From positions 1-10,356 of the forward strand of contig SLPP01000309.1 in assembly GCA_007131945.1 (NCBI GenBank): a DNA stretch of 10,356 nucleotides. Direction: 5' to 3'. Shown piece after piece: positions 1 through 7,086 of the stretch (the first letter of the stretch is position 1; each line of letters begins with the position of its first letter). The position numbers and the translations under genes are program-made. The notes beneath the pieces are model-generated. The model had not been told where the DNA came from. It did not search any database and was given only the letters and a program-made list of their open reading frames with translations. The DNA comes from Paracoccaceae bacterium. Its GTDB lineage: Bacteria; Pseudomonadota; Alphaproteobacteria; Rhodobacterales; Rhodobacteraceae.

Positions 1-200
1 CCGGCACGGCAAGCCCCACCGGGAGCAATGCCGAATAGGGGCCTCGCGCGGGTGTGATCGGGAGACCGATATCCCCGCAGGGACGCTTCAGCCCGGAGGC
101 CCGGGTTGGCAGCTCGAGCCCGTCGGCAACGGCGGGCCCAGATGAATGGCCGTCCAGGGGGCGACCCCGGACAGAATCCGGCTTACAGGCCATCCGCGCA
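1..200 (+). ncRNA. rnpB: RNase P RNA (bacterial type A), 3' part; 5' end outside window
   Basis: This is the catalytic RNA of RNase P, which trims the 5' leader of pre-tRNAs. The window starts inside it. Conserved class A blocks are visible in order: ACGGCAAGCCCCACCGGGAG near position 6, then GAGCAATGCCGAATAGGG at 22-39, then AGATGAATGGCCGTCC at 140-155, and finally the P4 3' strand GACAGAATCCGGCTTA around 170-185. These match the order in the E. coli and alphaproteobacterial RNAs. The 3' end is not sharply visible; about 200 is an estimate based on the usual 10-20 nt after CCGGCTTA. The ATG-initiated reading frames crossing this region are chance. The next gene begins 36 nt downstream. Confidence 0.88.
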
Positions 201-235
201 TATCGTGGCCACCGGTACGAACATGGGAGGTACCG

Positions 236-670
236 ATGCCCGACATGGATATTCAGCAAAACCAGGGCGGCTGTCATTGCGGCGCGGTCCGGTTTCGGGT
301 GCGGCTTTCTGACGGGTTGCGGACGGCGCGGCGGTGCAACTGCTCCTTCTGCCGGATGCGCGGGGCGATCGCGGTCTCGGCGCCGCTCGATGGGCTGACG
401 ATCCTGCGCGGCGCCGACGCGCTGACGATCTACCGGTTCGGGACCGGCACGGCGGTGCATCACTTCTGCCGGTACTGCGGGATCTACACCCATCATCGCC
501 GCCGGTCGAACCCCGACGAATTGGGCGTGAACGTCGCCTGCCTCGACGGGATATCGCCCTTCGACTTCGCCGAGGTCGCGATCCTCGACGGGCAGAACCA
601 CGAAAGCGACGGCGGGGCGGGCGGTGTGGCCGGGATGCTGTGCCACGTCTCGGCCGCTGCGAGCGGTTGA
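236..670 (+). CDS. GFA-family zinc protein (CENP-V/GFA domain), 144 aa
   Basis: This is a small zinc protein of the GFA superfamily, the fold of glutathione-dependent formaldehyde-activating enzyme and the CENP-V domain. Visible zinc ligands are a CxC (C13, C15, in CHCGAVRF), a CxCxxC (C34, C36, C39, in CNCSFC) and a CxxC (C78, C81, in FCRYCGIYTHH). The last is followed by the typical N-P-D-E-L-G-V-N-V stretch. The length of 144 aa is normal for single-domain members. I chose the ATG at 236 because GGGAGG ends 5 nt upstream and the domain starts right after it; the longer frame from 146 would run through rnpB. A second in-frame ATG lies at 245. Most members are annotated by fold only, so formaldehyde chemistry should not be assumed. 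Its stop overlaps a candidate promoter for rpmG. Confidence 0.88.
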   Translation: MPDMDIQQNQGGCHCGAVRFRVRLSDGLRTARRCNCSFCRMRGAIAVSAPLDGLTILRGADALTIYRFGTGTAVHHFCRYCGIYTHHRRRSNPDELGVNVACLDGISPFDFAEVAILDGQNHESDGGAGGVAGMLCHVSAAASG

Positions 671-694
671 CTCGGCCGGCATTTTGCGTAGAAG
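667..694 (+). promoter_or_regulatory. Candidate promoter for rpmG
   Basis: TTGACT (667-672) and TAGAAG (689-694) are separated by 16 nt. They lie 55 nt upstream of the rpmG start and overlap the stop codon of the GFA gene. The -35 element is strong and the -10 matches 4 of 6 positions. This would place transcription start near 701. It is a pattern match only; read-through from upstream is also possible. Confidence 0.4.
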
Positions 695-748
695 GCGGCT
701 TTCAGGATTCCACGGGTGGCCAGCCGCTGCCCTGCGCAGGAGAGACCC

Positions 749-916
749 ATGGCCAAGCCGACCACCATCAAGATCCGTTTGAACTCGACGGCGGGGACCG
801 GCCACTTCTATGTGACCAAGAAGAACGCGCGCACGATGACCGAGAAGTTCTCGATCCGCAAGTTCGACCCGGTGGCGCGCAAGCATGTCGAATACAAGGA
901 AGGCAAGATCAAGTAA
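749..916 (+). CDS. rpmG: 50S ribosomal protein L33, 55 aa
   Basis: Ribosomal protein L33 is a component of the large subunit near the E site. The protein starts [20 protein letters not shown] and contains [10 protein letters not shown], with a lysine-rich end [11 protein letters not shown]. Its length of 55 aa is exactly that of the proteobacterial protein. It has no cysteines, so it is the zinc-free form, lacking the CxxC pairs of zinc-ribbon L33. AGGAGA (738-743) lies 5 nt before the ATG, which fixes the start over the upstream in-frame candidate at 716. It has its own candidate promoter upstream and a strong hairpin terminator downstream, so it is probably monocistronic. Confidence 0.97.
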   Translation: MAKPTTIKIRLNSTAGTGHFYVTKKNARTMTEKFSIRKFDPVARKHVEYKEGKIK

Positions 917-963
917 GCGATCCTGCCACGCGATGCCCGGGGCTTGCGCCGGGCGGACGCCTC

Positions 964-990
964 GGGCCGCGCCAACCGCGCGGCCCTTTC
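964..990 (+). terminator. Rho-independent terminator after rpmG
   Basis: The stem is 9 perfect base pairs, GGGCCGCGC (964-972) with GCGCGGCCC (978-986), around the 5-nt loop CAACC. It is followed by TTTCTCGT. It starts 47 nt after the rpmG stop. A weaker 6-bp hairpin, GCCCGG (935-940) with CCGGGC (949-954), precedes it. The U-tract is short, as is common in GC-rich alphaproteobacteria. Confidence 0.72.
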
Positions 991-1175
991 TCGTATGGCC
1001 ACATCCCTGAGCGCGAAGCCGAGGGTGAAGCGGTCGCTCTTTTCGTGGGGCGGAGATGCGCGTCGCGCCGACCGGCCGGCACGTCCGCATGACGCCCGCT
1101 GGGGGGCGCCGGGTGCCGCTGCCTGCCCCTTGGCCGCGGATGTCAGTGGCACCAATCGATGCCCCGACCGTCTCG

Positions 1176-1229
1176 CGCCGCGTCAAGCTTCCGGCCGGGC
1201 GAGAGGGTTGACGGAAGCTTGACGCGGCG
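1176..1229. repeat. 18-bp perfect inverted repeat with 18-nt spacer
   Basis: The left arm CGCCGCGTCAAGCTTCCG (1176-1193) is exactly complementary to the right arm CGGAAGCTTGACGCGGCG (1212-1229). As RNA, the stem could extend by a G-U and a C-G pair to 1174-1231. No T-run follows on either side, so it is a poor intrinsic terminator. The right arm and spacer also contain TTGACG twice at 11-bp spacing (1208 and 1219). Possible roles include an operator, an RNA hairpin or a mobile-element trace; the sequence does not decide. Confidence 0.85.
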
Positions 1230-1273
1230 TGCGCAGGGCTCCGCCCCGGGCCGGTCTCCCGGGGGCTATCCAC

Positions 1274-1287
1274 TTGATCTGGATTGA
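1274..1287 (+). promoter_or_regulatory. Degenerate FNR-like site upstream of the mod genes
   Basis: TTGAT-CTGG-ATTGA matches 8 of the 10 conserved positions of the FNR consensus TTGAT-N4-ATCAA. Its first 11 bases are identical to the perfect site at 6873-6886. A class II promoter would put its -10 near 1308-1313, where TATGGC is found (weak). It lies about 230 bp upstream of the modE-like start. It could be a low-affinity FnrL site or chance. Confidence 0.3.
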
Positions 1288-1343
1288 TTTGTGCCTGCCA
1301 CAAAGCGTATGGCAGGCGTATGGCAAGCGTATGGCATATTGCC
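1288..1343 (+). repeat. Three 11-bp tandem repeats with flanking inverted repeats
   Basis: GCGTATGGCA occurs three times at an exact 11-bp period (1305-1314, 1316-1325, 1327-1336), about one helical turn apart. They are nested in inverted repeats: TTTGTG/CACAAA (1288-1293 with 1299-1304), GCCTGCCA/TGGCAGGC (1293-1300 with 1310-1317) and GGCA/TGCC (1333-1336 with 1340-1343). This is the layout of an array of binding sites for one DNA-binding protein. The protein is unknown; the ModE-like regulator encoded 174 bp downstream is one candidate. Confidence 0.7.
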
Positions 1344-1516
1344 GGCCTTTCGGACGGTCGAGGCCGTCCTCGAGGCTCCCCGGCCGGTTTCGGCTGATCG
1401 CATTGCGTCGCCCTCGCCACCGAGCAGGCGCATTGCCGGACACAGGCGCCACCGGCCGAAAGCGGCGATGTTCAAGGGCCTTGCCTCCTGCCGCGTCGCT
1501 CGCCGATAGTCGGCGG

Positions 1517-1888
1517 ATGAACGATGGTACCAGATCCCCGACGCTGCGCATCCGCATCGTCTTTGGCGCGCACGAGATGATCGGCCCGGGCAAGGCCGAT
1601 CTGCTGGAGCGTATCGACCGCTGCGGGTCGATCGCCGCGGCGGGGCGCGAGATGGGGATGAGCTACAAGCGCGCCTGGGAGCTGGTCGGGACGCTGAACG
1701 CCATGTTCCGCGTGCCGCTGGTCGAAAGCACGCGCGGCGGGCCGGGCGGCGGCGGCGCTGTCGTGACCGAGGCGGGGCGCGAGGTGCTCGCGCTCTATCG
1801 GGCGTTCGTGGCACGGGCCGCCGAGGCGGGTGACGAGCAGCTTGCGGCCCTGACCGAACGGCTGAGGGATATTCCCGAAGGAAAATAG
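1517..1888 (+). CDS. ModE-type winged-helix regulator, N-terminal domain only, 123 aa
   Basis: This is a DNA-binding protein of the ModE N-terminal (LysR-like winged helix) family, which controls molybdate uptake and Mo-enzyme genes. Residues 11-35 (RIRIVFGAHEMIGPGKADLL) and the helix-turn-helix at about 36-60 (GSIAAAGREMGMSYKRAW) are diagnostic. The glycine-rich wing ESTRGGPGGGGAVVTEAG follows at 70-87. E. coli ModE is about 260 aa and carries a C-terminal Mop pair that binds molybdate. That part is absent here, with no frameshift evident, so molybdate sensing must be absent or supplied elsewhere. ATG 1517 has only a weak CGGCGG directly upstream, but the domain begins at residue 10, so a later start is unlikely. 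modA starts 64 bp downstream on the same strand. Confidence 0.88.
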   Translation: MNDGTRSPTLRIRIVFGAHEMIGPGKADLLERIDRCGSIAAAGREMGMSYKRAWELVGTLNAMFRVPLVESTRGGPGGGGAVVTEAGREVLALYRAFVARAAEAGDEQLAALTERLRDIPEGK

Positions 1889-1915
1889 CGCTTGCCTGTC
1901 GGCTGACCTTCCTGC

Positions 1916-1937
1916 GATATGTTCGGCAAAACACATC
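1916..1937 (+). promoter_or_regulatory. Candidate operator upstream of modA
   Basis: GATATGTT (1916-1923) and AACACATC (1930-1937) form an imperfect inverted repeat (7 of 8 bp) around a 6-nt spacer. It lies just ahead of the modA Shine-Dalgarno AGGGAG (1941-1946). Its position and dyad symmetry suit a ModE (Mo-box) repressor site. The match to published Mo-boxes is loose, so the assignment rests on location. Confidence 0.35.
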
Positions 1938-1952
1938 AGCAGGGAGTTGCCC

Positions 1953-2741
1953 ATGCCCGTCCTCCACATCCGTCGCGCGCTCCTTGCGGCCGTCGCGGCG
2001 GTCGTCCTGGCGGCCGGGCCGCTCGCCGCCCGCGCCGCACCCGTGGTTGCCGCCGCCTCGGATCTCCAGTTCGCCCTGGAAGAGGTGGCGCAGGCGTTTC
2101 GCGCGGAGACCGGGATGGAGGTGCGGCTCTCTTTCGGCTCGACCGGCAACTTCGCCCGGCAGATCCGCGAAGGTGCGCCGTTCGAGGTCTTCATGGCGGC
2201 CGACGAGAGTTTCATCACGGATCTGCACGCCGACGGGTTCACGCGCGACGAGGGCGATCTTTATGCCCTGGGCCGGATCGTCATCGTGGCGCCGCATGGC
2301 TCGACCCTGTCACCCGACCCCGAGCTTGACGACCTCGCCGCGATGCTGGCGGCGGGACGGATCACCCGCTTCGCCATCGCCAATCCCGAACACGCGCCCT
2401 ATGGCATGCGCGCGCGAGAGGCGCTGATCGCCAGGGGGATCTGGGACGATCTGCAACCGGTCCTGGTGCAGGGCGAAAACGTCAGCCAGGCGGCGCAGTT
2501 CGCGCTCTCGGGCAATGCCGAGGGGGGCATCATCGCCTATTCGCTGGCATTGGCCCCCGAGGTCGCGCGGCGTGGCAGCCATGCGCTGATCCCCGAAGAC
2601 CGGCACGCGCCGCTGCGCCAGCGCATGGCGCTTCTCGACGGCGCGGGCGAGGTGGCCGAGGCCTTCTACGCCTTCATGATGGAACCGGCCGCGCGCGAGA
2701 TCATGGAACGCTATGGCTTCGTCCTTCCCGAAGGCGAATGA
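1953..2741 (+). CDS. modA: Molybdate ABC transporter, periplasmic binding protein ModA, 262 aa
   Basis: This protein captures molybdate (and usually tungstate) in the periplasm for the ModBC permease. An N-terminal signal peptide has basic HIRR, a hydrophobic Ala/Val/Leu core and a likely cut after ARA (residue 28). Family motifs follow in order: VVAAASDLQFAL, FGSTGNFARQI, FEVFMAADE, LYALGRIVIVA, IANPEHAPYG, and GENVSQAAQFAL near the C-terminus. The SD-S and S-T-G segments are where oxyanion contacts lie in the family. The length of about 260 aa is normal. ATG 1953 is chosen because AGGGAG ends 6 nt upstream; a TTG at 1947 would add two residues. The stop is 3 nt before modB, so the two are translationally close in one operon. 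Confidence 0.96.
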   Translation: MPVLHIRRALLAAVAAVVLAAGPLAARAAPVVAAASDLQFALEEVAQAFRAETGMEVRLSFGSTGNFARQIREGAPFEVFMAADESFITDLHADGFTRDEGDLYALGRIVIVAPHGSTLSPDPELDDLAAMLAAGRITRFAIANPEHAPYGMRAREALIARGIWDDLQPVLVQGENVSQAAQFALSGNAEGGIIAYSLALAPEVARRGSHALIPEDRHAPLRQRMALLDGAGEVAEAFYAFMMEPAAREIMERYGFVLPEGE

Positions 2742-2744
2742 TCC

Positions 2745-3412
2745 ATGGACTGGACGGCGCTCATTCTGTCGCTGCGGCTGGCGGGGTGGACGGTGATCAT
2801 CCTGCTGCCGGTCTCGGTGATGATGGGGCGCTTCCTCGCCTATCACCGGTTCCGCGGCAAGGGGCTGGTCGAGGCGTTGGTGATGCTGCCGCTCGTGCTT
2901 CCGCCCACGGTCTTCGGCTTCTACCTGCTGGTGGCCTTCGGCCGCAATTCGCCGGTCGGCGAGCTGTGGCAGAGCCTTTTCGGCCATCAGCTCGTCTTCA
3001 GCTTCCAGGGGCTGGTGGTCGCCTCGATCATCTTCAACCTTCCCTTCGCCATCCTGCCCGCGCAGCGCGGATTCCAGGCGATCCCGGTGGAGGTGCGCGA
3101 GGCGGCAAGCTGCTGCGGCATGTCGCCCCTGCGCAGCCTGTGGAAGGTGGAACTGCCGCTCGCCTGGCCGGGGGTGGTGACGGCGATGGTGCTCACCTTC
3201 GCCCACACGCTGGGCGAATTCGGCATCGTGCTGATGGTCGGCGGTTCGATCCCGGGCGAGACCAAGACCATCGCCATCGCGATCTACGACCGGGTGCAGG
3301 CCTTCGACGACCGGGCGGCGGCGACCATGTCGGCGGTGCTGGTGGCGATCGCGGTCTCCACCATCGGCATCACCTTCTGGCTCTCCTCCCGCGTCGGCCG
3401 GAGGCTGGGCTG

Positions 3413-3413
<1 letters not shown>
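2745..3413 (+). CDS. modB: Molybdate ABC transporter, permease ModB, 222 aa
   Basis: This is the inner-membrane permease that forms a dimer with ModC bound on the cytoplasmic face. Hydrophobic helices are evident throughout: LILSLRLAGWTVIILLPVSV at the N-terminus, then VMLPLVLPPTVFGFYLLVAF, GLVVASIIFNLPFAILPA, VVTAMVLTFAHTLGEFGIVL, and a last helix near the C-terminus. The EAA-type coupling loop reads EVREAASCCGMSPLRSLWKV, followed by ELPLAWPGV. HTLGEFGIVLMVGGSIPG is highly typical of ModB. The length is standard (about 225 aa). It starts 3 nt after modA, and its TGA overlaps the modC ATG (TGATG), so the subunits are coupled. Confidence 0.97.
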
Positions 3414-4513
<1,100 letters not shown>

Positions 4514-4543
4514 TCCGGTCGGCGGCGTCCGGGCGGGCCGCGG

Positions 4544-4711
4544 TCATCTTGCCGCGCGTTCGAGCGCGGCGATGTCGATCCGGCGCATCCGCGGGAGAGT
4601 CTCCACCACCTCCGGATCGGACGCGGCGCGGCGTTCCGGCAGCCCGCGCGGCACGAACGGCCGCGACGGCCCGACCCGTCTCGAATTGCGACGCCGGGCG
4701 ATGCGTTTCAT
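4544..4711 (-). CDS. Possible 55-aa hypothetical protein
   Basis: This is a short frame downstream of the haem-module genes on the same strand. The predicted protein starts MKRIARRRNSRRVGPSRPF, so it has a strongly basic N-terminus. It ends in a more ordinary segment, DPEVVETLPRMRRIDIAAL plus ERAAR. I recognise no family. GGGAA lies 6 nt before the ATG. The frame stays open upstream to 4822, overlapping the preceding gene, so openness alone is weak evidence in such GC-rich DNA. The 86-bp gap to the preceding stop would allow co-transcription. It may equally be spurious. Confidence 0.3.
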   Translation of the reverse strand: MKRIARRRNSRRVGPSRPFVPRGLPERRAASDPEVVETLPRMRRIDIAALERAAR

Positions 4712-4740
4712 GCCGTTCCCGGGTGCAATCCGACGGATGG

Positions 4741-4781
4741 CGAACGGGTGCGATTTCGCGTTTCCCGCGCCCGTCCGTTCG
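4741..4781 (-). terminator. Candidate hairpin after the DUF2231-like gene
   Basis: CGAACGG (4741-4747) and CCGTTCG (4775-4781) form a 7-bp stem, and GGGTGCG/CGCGCCC allow further imperfect pairing inside. It starts about 16 nt past the TAA at 4800-4798. There is no U-tract on either strand, so intrinsic termination is uncertain. It could instead stabilise the mRNA end. Confidence 0.3.
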
Positions 4782-4797
4782 GGTGACTGTCGCCGGT

Positions 4798-5349
4798 TTA
4801 TGCGGACCGCCGGCCGAGCCATGCCACGACGGGCATCAGCACGATCAGCGCCACCAGCACCAGCAGCATCCAGTCGGGCAGGTAGAAGGTGGCGTAGACC
4901 TCCCAGCCGATCATCCGCAGGATCTCGGTCAGATAGGTGGCCGAACCGGCCAGATGCCCGCCGATGGTGGCGGTGATGATCAGCAGGACACCGCCAAGCC
5001 CACCCAGAAGCAGCATGATCACCCGGTTGAGAACCGTGTCCCAGATCGCCGGGCCGGCGAACCAGCGGATCGCCATCAGCACCGTCCAGTAGGCCAGCGA
5101 CCAGCTTGCCGCCATCATGTGGTTGCGCCCCAGAGGCGAGGTCTGCAGCGTGTCGGCCGGCCAGACCATGGTACCGACGAACCAGGCGGCGATCCCCGAG
5201 ACCATGCCGAGGAACAGGAACGGCACCAGCACCCGGTCGAAGGCCTGCGCCAGGCCGCCCGACGAGAGCGCGCGAACAAAGATGATCACCGTCGCCGTCA
5301 CCCAGAAGGCTACGGGGAAGTGAATGAGCATCGTGTGATAGGGACCCAT
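4798..5349 (-). CDS. DUF2231-like integral membrane protein, possible haem/quinone partner, 183 aa
   Basis: This is a five-helix membrane protein with helices at about 8-28, 40-63, 77-98, 107-131 and 157-178. The opening HTMLIHFPVAFW, the RNHMMAASW segment and GGHLAGSATYL resemble DUF2231-type proteins. H10, H77 and H132 lie at or near helix ends, suggesting cofactor (haem b) ligation, although the family's function is not established. ATG 5349 lies 4 nt after the stop of the upstream haem-domain gene, with GGGGAGGG inside that gene's 3' end as Shine-Dalgarno, so the two are translationally linked. Inference: it anchors, or takes electrons from or to, the upstream protein at the inner membrane. 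It ends with TAA at 4800-4798. Confidence 0.75.
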   Translation of the reverse strand: MGPYHTMLIHFPVAFWVTATVIIFVRALSSGGLAQAFDRVLVPFLFLGMVSGIAAWFVGTMVWPADTLQTSPLGRNHMMAASWSLAYWTVLMAIRWFAGPAIWDTVLNRVIMLLLGGLGGVLLIITATIGGHLAGSATYLTEILRMIGWEVYATFYLPDWMLLVLVALIVLMPVVAWLGRRSA

Positions 5350-5353
5350 TGCC

Positions 5354-6784
5354 TCAGCCCTCCCCTTCGCGGCGCCGCATCAGCATACTGGCAGACAGCG
5401 CGAAACTGATGATCAGGCCCACGCCCAGCAGCATTGTCAGCATCCACTGGCGGCGGATCTCGTTCTCGAACTCGATCTCGACACCGTATTGCGCCAGCTG
5501 CGCCTCGTTGTGGCGGAAGCGCACCGGGACGCCGGCGCGGATGTTGTCGGCCCCGGCATGGGTTGCGCTGGTCAGTCGCGGCCAGCTGACCTGTCCGGGA
5601 TAGAACAGCGTCATCTCGAAGGCGGGCACCTCGTCCCAGTTGGGCCGCATGCCGGTGAAACGATGCGCGGCGATATCGGCCGCGCGCCCCAGCCCCACCT
5701 GATAGGGCATCGAGACGTAATGCCATCGCGCGCCCGTGGCGTCGCGGTGCACGGCCACGCCGATATCGTAGACGCCGCCATGATGCATGATCTTGTCGAC
5801 ATCGGGTGCCCCGGTATCGAGCGCCCGGCGCAGCGTCACATCCCACCAGCCCTCGCGCCAGCGCGCCTGGCCATCGACGGTGACCGCCGCCCGCGCGCCC
5901 GCCGGTTGTCGCAGCGCCCGGCGCGGAATCACGTCGCCCGATTGCCAGGCATGGTCGGGGTCGAAGGGCACGGCGAAATCCTCGGCCAGGTAGTAGATGC
6001 CCTCGGGGTCGGGATCGTTGCGCGAGACATCCTCCCAGCGCAACGCGTGAAAGCCGACCTGCTCGGCATCGAACATCAGCTGCGGATGGCCGGCATCGCC
6101 GTCCCAGTTGGTGAAATAGGCCCCCCGGCCCGTGTCGCTGAGGCGGTATTCCGCGACGAACTGGTCGTCCGACACATCCAGCGGGTTCGACCGGTGCGCC
6201 CGCCAGTGCCACAGGTCGAGGAAATAGCCGGCCTGACGCTGCGCGGCCAGCTCCTCGGGATCGACGATCGTCCTCCAGTCGCCGGGGTCGGTTCGCGTGG
6301 CGGGCAGATGCTTGCGGATATCCGAGCGCCCCTCGGGGCCGAGGACGGGATGCTCGGCGATCTCGGCGCGGGCGGCGGCATCGGTGAAGAAGCGCATCCC
6401 GTCGCCCACCGTGATGTAGCCACCATAACGCTGGAATTCGGGGATCGAACCGTCATCGACAAGCATCGTCATCCGGTCCTCGTAGAGGCCATCGGGATCG
6501 GGGCCGACCGGGCTGGCGCCATGGCGCACCCAGCGCTCGCCGTCATAGCGCAGCATGTCGATATAGAGGTTGGGGTGCTCGGTCGGCCAGCGGTAGCGGA
6601 ACAGGATGTCCTGATCGTTATACGCCACCTGCAATTCCAGCGGCATGGTCAGCTCGTCCGGGGTCCAGATGTTGCGGTCCGGGTCGTTGGCGATGACACC
6701 GCTGCCATGGGTGCCGAGCGAGAGCAGCAACCCGCCGCCGAAGAGACCCACGACGATCAGCTTCGCCGATGTCGCATCGAGCAT
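5354..6784 (-). CDS. Ethylbenzene dehydrogenase gamma-like haem-binding protein, membrane anchored, 476 aa
   Basis: The extracytoplasmic domain resembles the haem-b-binding gamma subunit of DMSO-reductase-family enzymes (EB_dh domain, as in ethylbenzene dehydrogenase). Typical stretches are EDRMTMLVDDGSIPEFQRYG, FLDLWHWRAHRSNPL, QFVAEYRLSDTGRGAYF, and a late segment from VDGQARWREGWWDVTLRRAL. A hydrophobic segment at about 8-30 is a signal or anchor. A C-terminal helix at about 447-468, ending MRRREGEG, makes a second anchor, so the haem domain likely sits in the periplasm. ATG 6784 is supported by GGGAGG 5 nt upstream, against an in-frame ATG at 6814. A perfect FNR box lies upstream and the DUF2231-like gene downstream. 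No catalytic Mo subunit or Fe-S subunit is adjacent. Substrate and partner are unknown. Confidence 0.82.
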   Translation of the reverse strand: MLDATSAKLIVVGLFGGGLLLSLGTHGSGVIANDPDRNIWTPDELTMPLELQVAYNDQDILFRYRWPTEHPNLYIDMLRYDGERWVRHGASPVGPDPDGLYEDRMTMLVDDGSIPEFQRYGGYITVGDGMRFFTDAAARAEIAEHPVLGPEGRSDIRKHLPATRTDPGDWRTIVDPEELAAQRQAGYFLDLWHWRAHRSNPLDVSDDQFVAEYRLSDTGRGAYFTNWDGDAGHPQLMFDAEQVGFHALRWEDVSRNDPDPEGIYYLAEDFAVPFDPDHAWQSGDVIPRRALRQPAGARAAVTVDGQARWREGWWDVTLRRALDTGAPDVDKIMHHGGVYDIGVAVHRDATGARWHYVSMPYQVGLGRAADIAAHRFTGMRPNWDEVPAFEMTLFYPGQVSWPRLTSATHAGADNIRAGVPVRFRHNEAQLAQYGVEIEFENEIRRQWMLTMLLGVGLIISFALSASMLMRRREGEG

Positions 6785-6845
6785 TGGTTCCTCCCTGAGC
6801 CGAGCCAGCTGCAAGGATGCAGGTCAGGCGCAACAATATTGCCTT

Positions 6846-6886
6846 ACGATATCGAAATTCGACTAGCGAGCCTTGATCTGGATCAA
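6846..6886 (-). promoter_or_regulatory. FNR-dependent promoter of the haem-module genes
   Basis: TTGATCTGGATCAA at 6873-6886 is a perfect FNR/FnrL box (TTGAT-N4-ATCAA). On the - strand, TATCGT at 6851-6846 sits where a -10 must lie if the box is centred at -41.5, the class II activation geometry. Predicted start is near 6840, giving a leader of about 55 nt to the ATG at 6784. FNR activates on loss of oxygen, so the two downstream genes are predicted to be induced under oxygen limitation. The box could also affect padR, which starts 200 bp away on the other strand. Confidence 0.8.
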
Positions 6887-7086
6887 TTGCGTCACGGTGC
6901 CGCGTCGGCACCCGGATCAGGCCGACGGCAAGCCCGGCGCAGGGCGCGATCATCGCCGTCAGCACGATGACCCGGACCCCGCGCAGCGGCAGATCGGCCA
7001 GCAAGACGGGGCTCCTGGTCGGGCAATTGACCTCCCGGGTGCCACGTGGTTTCACGAAGGCCGACAACAACCCGAGGGTCGTCGGC
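6887..7086. other. Intergenic region upstream of padR
   Basis: No gene with convincing support lies here. TTGACC at 7027-7032 could be a -35 for padR, without a good -10. The palindrome CCACGTGG (7042-7049) lies 37 bp ahead of the padR start and could be part of an autoregulatory operator. A - strand frame here encodes a hydrophobic stretch; see the rejected items. Confidence 0.35.

Larger units (their letters stand above)
991..1516. other. Gene-free stretch between rpmG terminator and modE-like gene
   Basis: Open frames cross this stretch on both strands, but none has a recognisable domain or a convincing ribosome binding site, and they read as GC-rich shadow frames. Three structures stand out and are listed separately: an 18-bp perfect inverted repeat (1176-1229), an FNR-like sequence (1274-1287), and a cluster of inverted and tandem repeats built on TGGCA (1288-1343). 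I see nothing assignable at 991-1173 or 1344-1516. Confidence 0.5.

Noticed and set aside
54..398. Reading frames across the first 240 bases (54-398, 106-312, and the extended start at 146)
   Set aside because: They cross the conserved 3' part of RNase P RNA; the supported coding start is ATG 236.
944..1222. Open frame between rpmG and modE-like gene
   Set aside because: It overlaps the rpmG terminator and the perfect inverted repeat, and has no ribosome site or domain.
1332..1343. TGGCA...TTGCC considered as a sigma-54 promoter
   Set aside because: The GG-to-GC spacing is too short for the required -24/-12 layout.
5489..6970. 493-codon + strand open frame opposite the EB_dh-like gene
   Set aside because: It is antisense to a well-supported gene, has no domain and has no good ribosome binding site. 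It is a GC shadow.
6905..7020. Hydrophobic stretch on the - strand (LPLRGVRVIVLTAMIAP) upstream of the FNR box, possibly a small membrane protein
   Set aside because: The frame has no clear start with ribosome site, continues through the FNR promoter and into the EB_dh gene in another phase, and matches no family I know.
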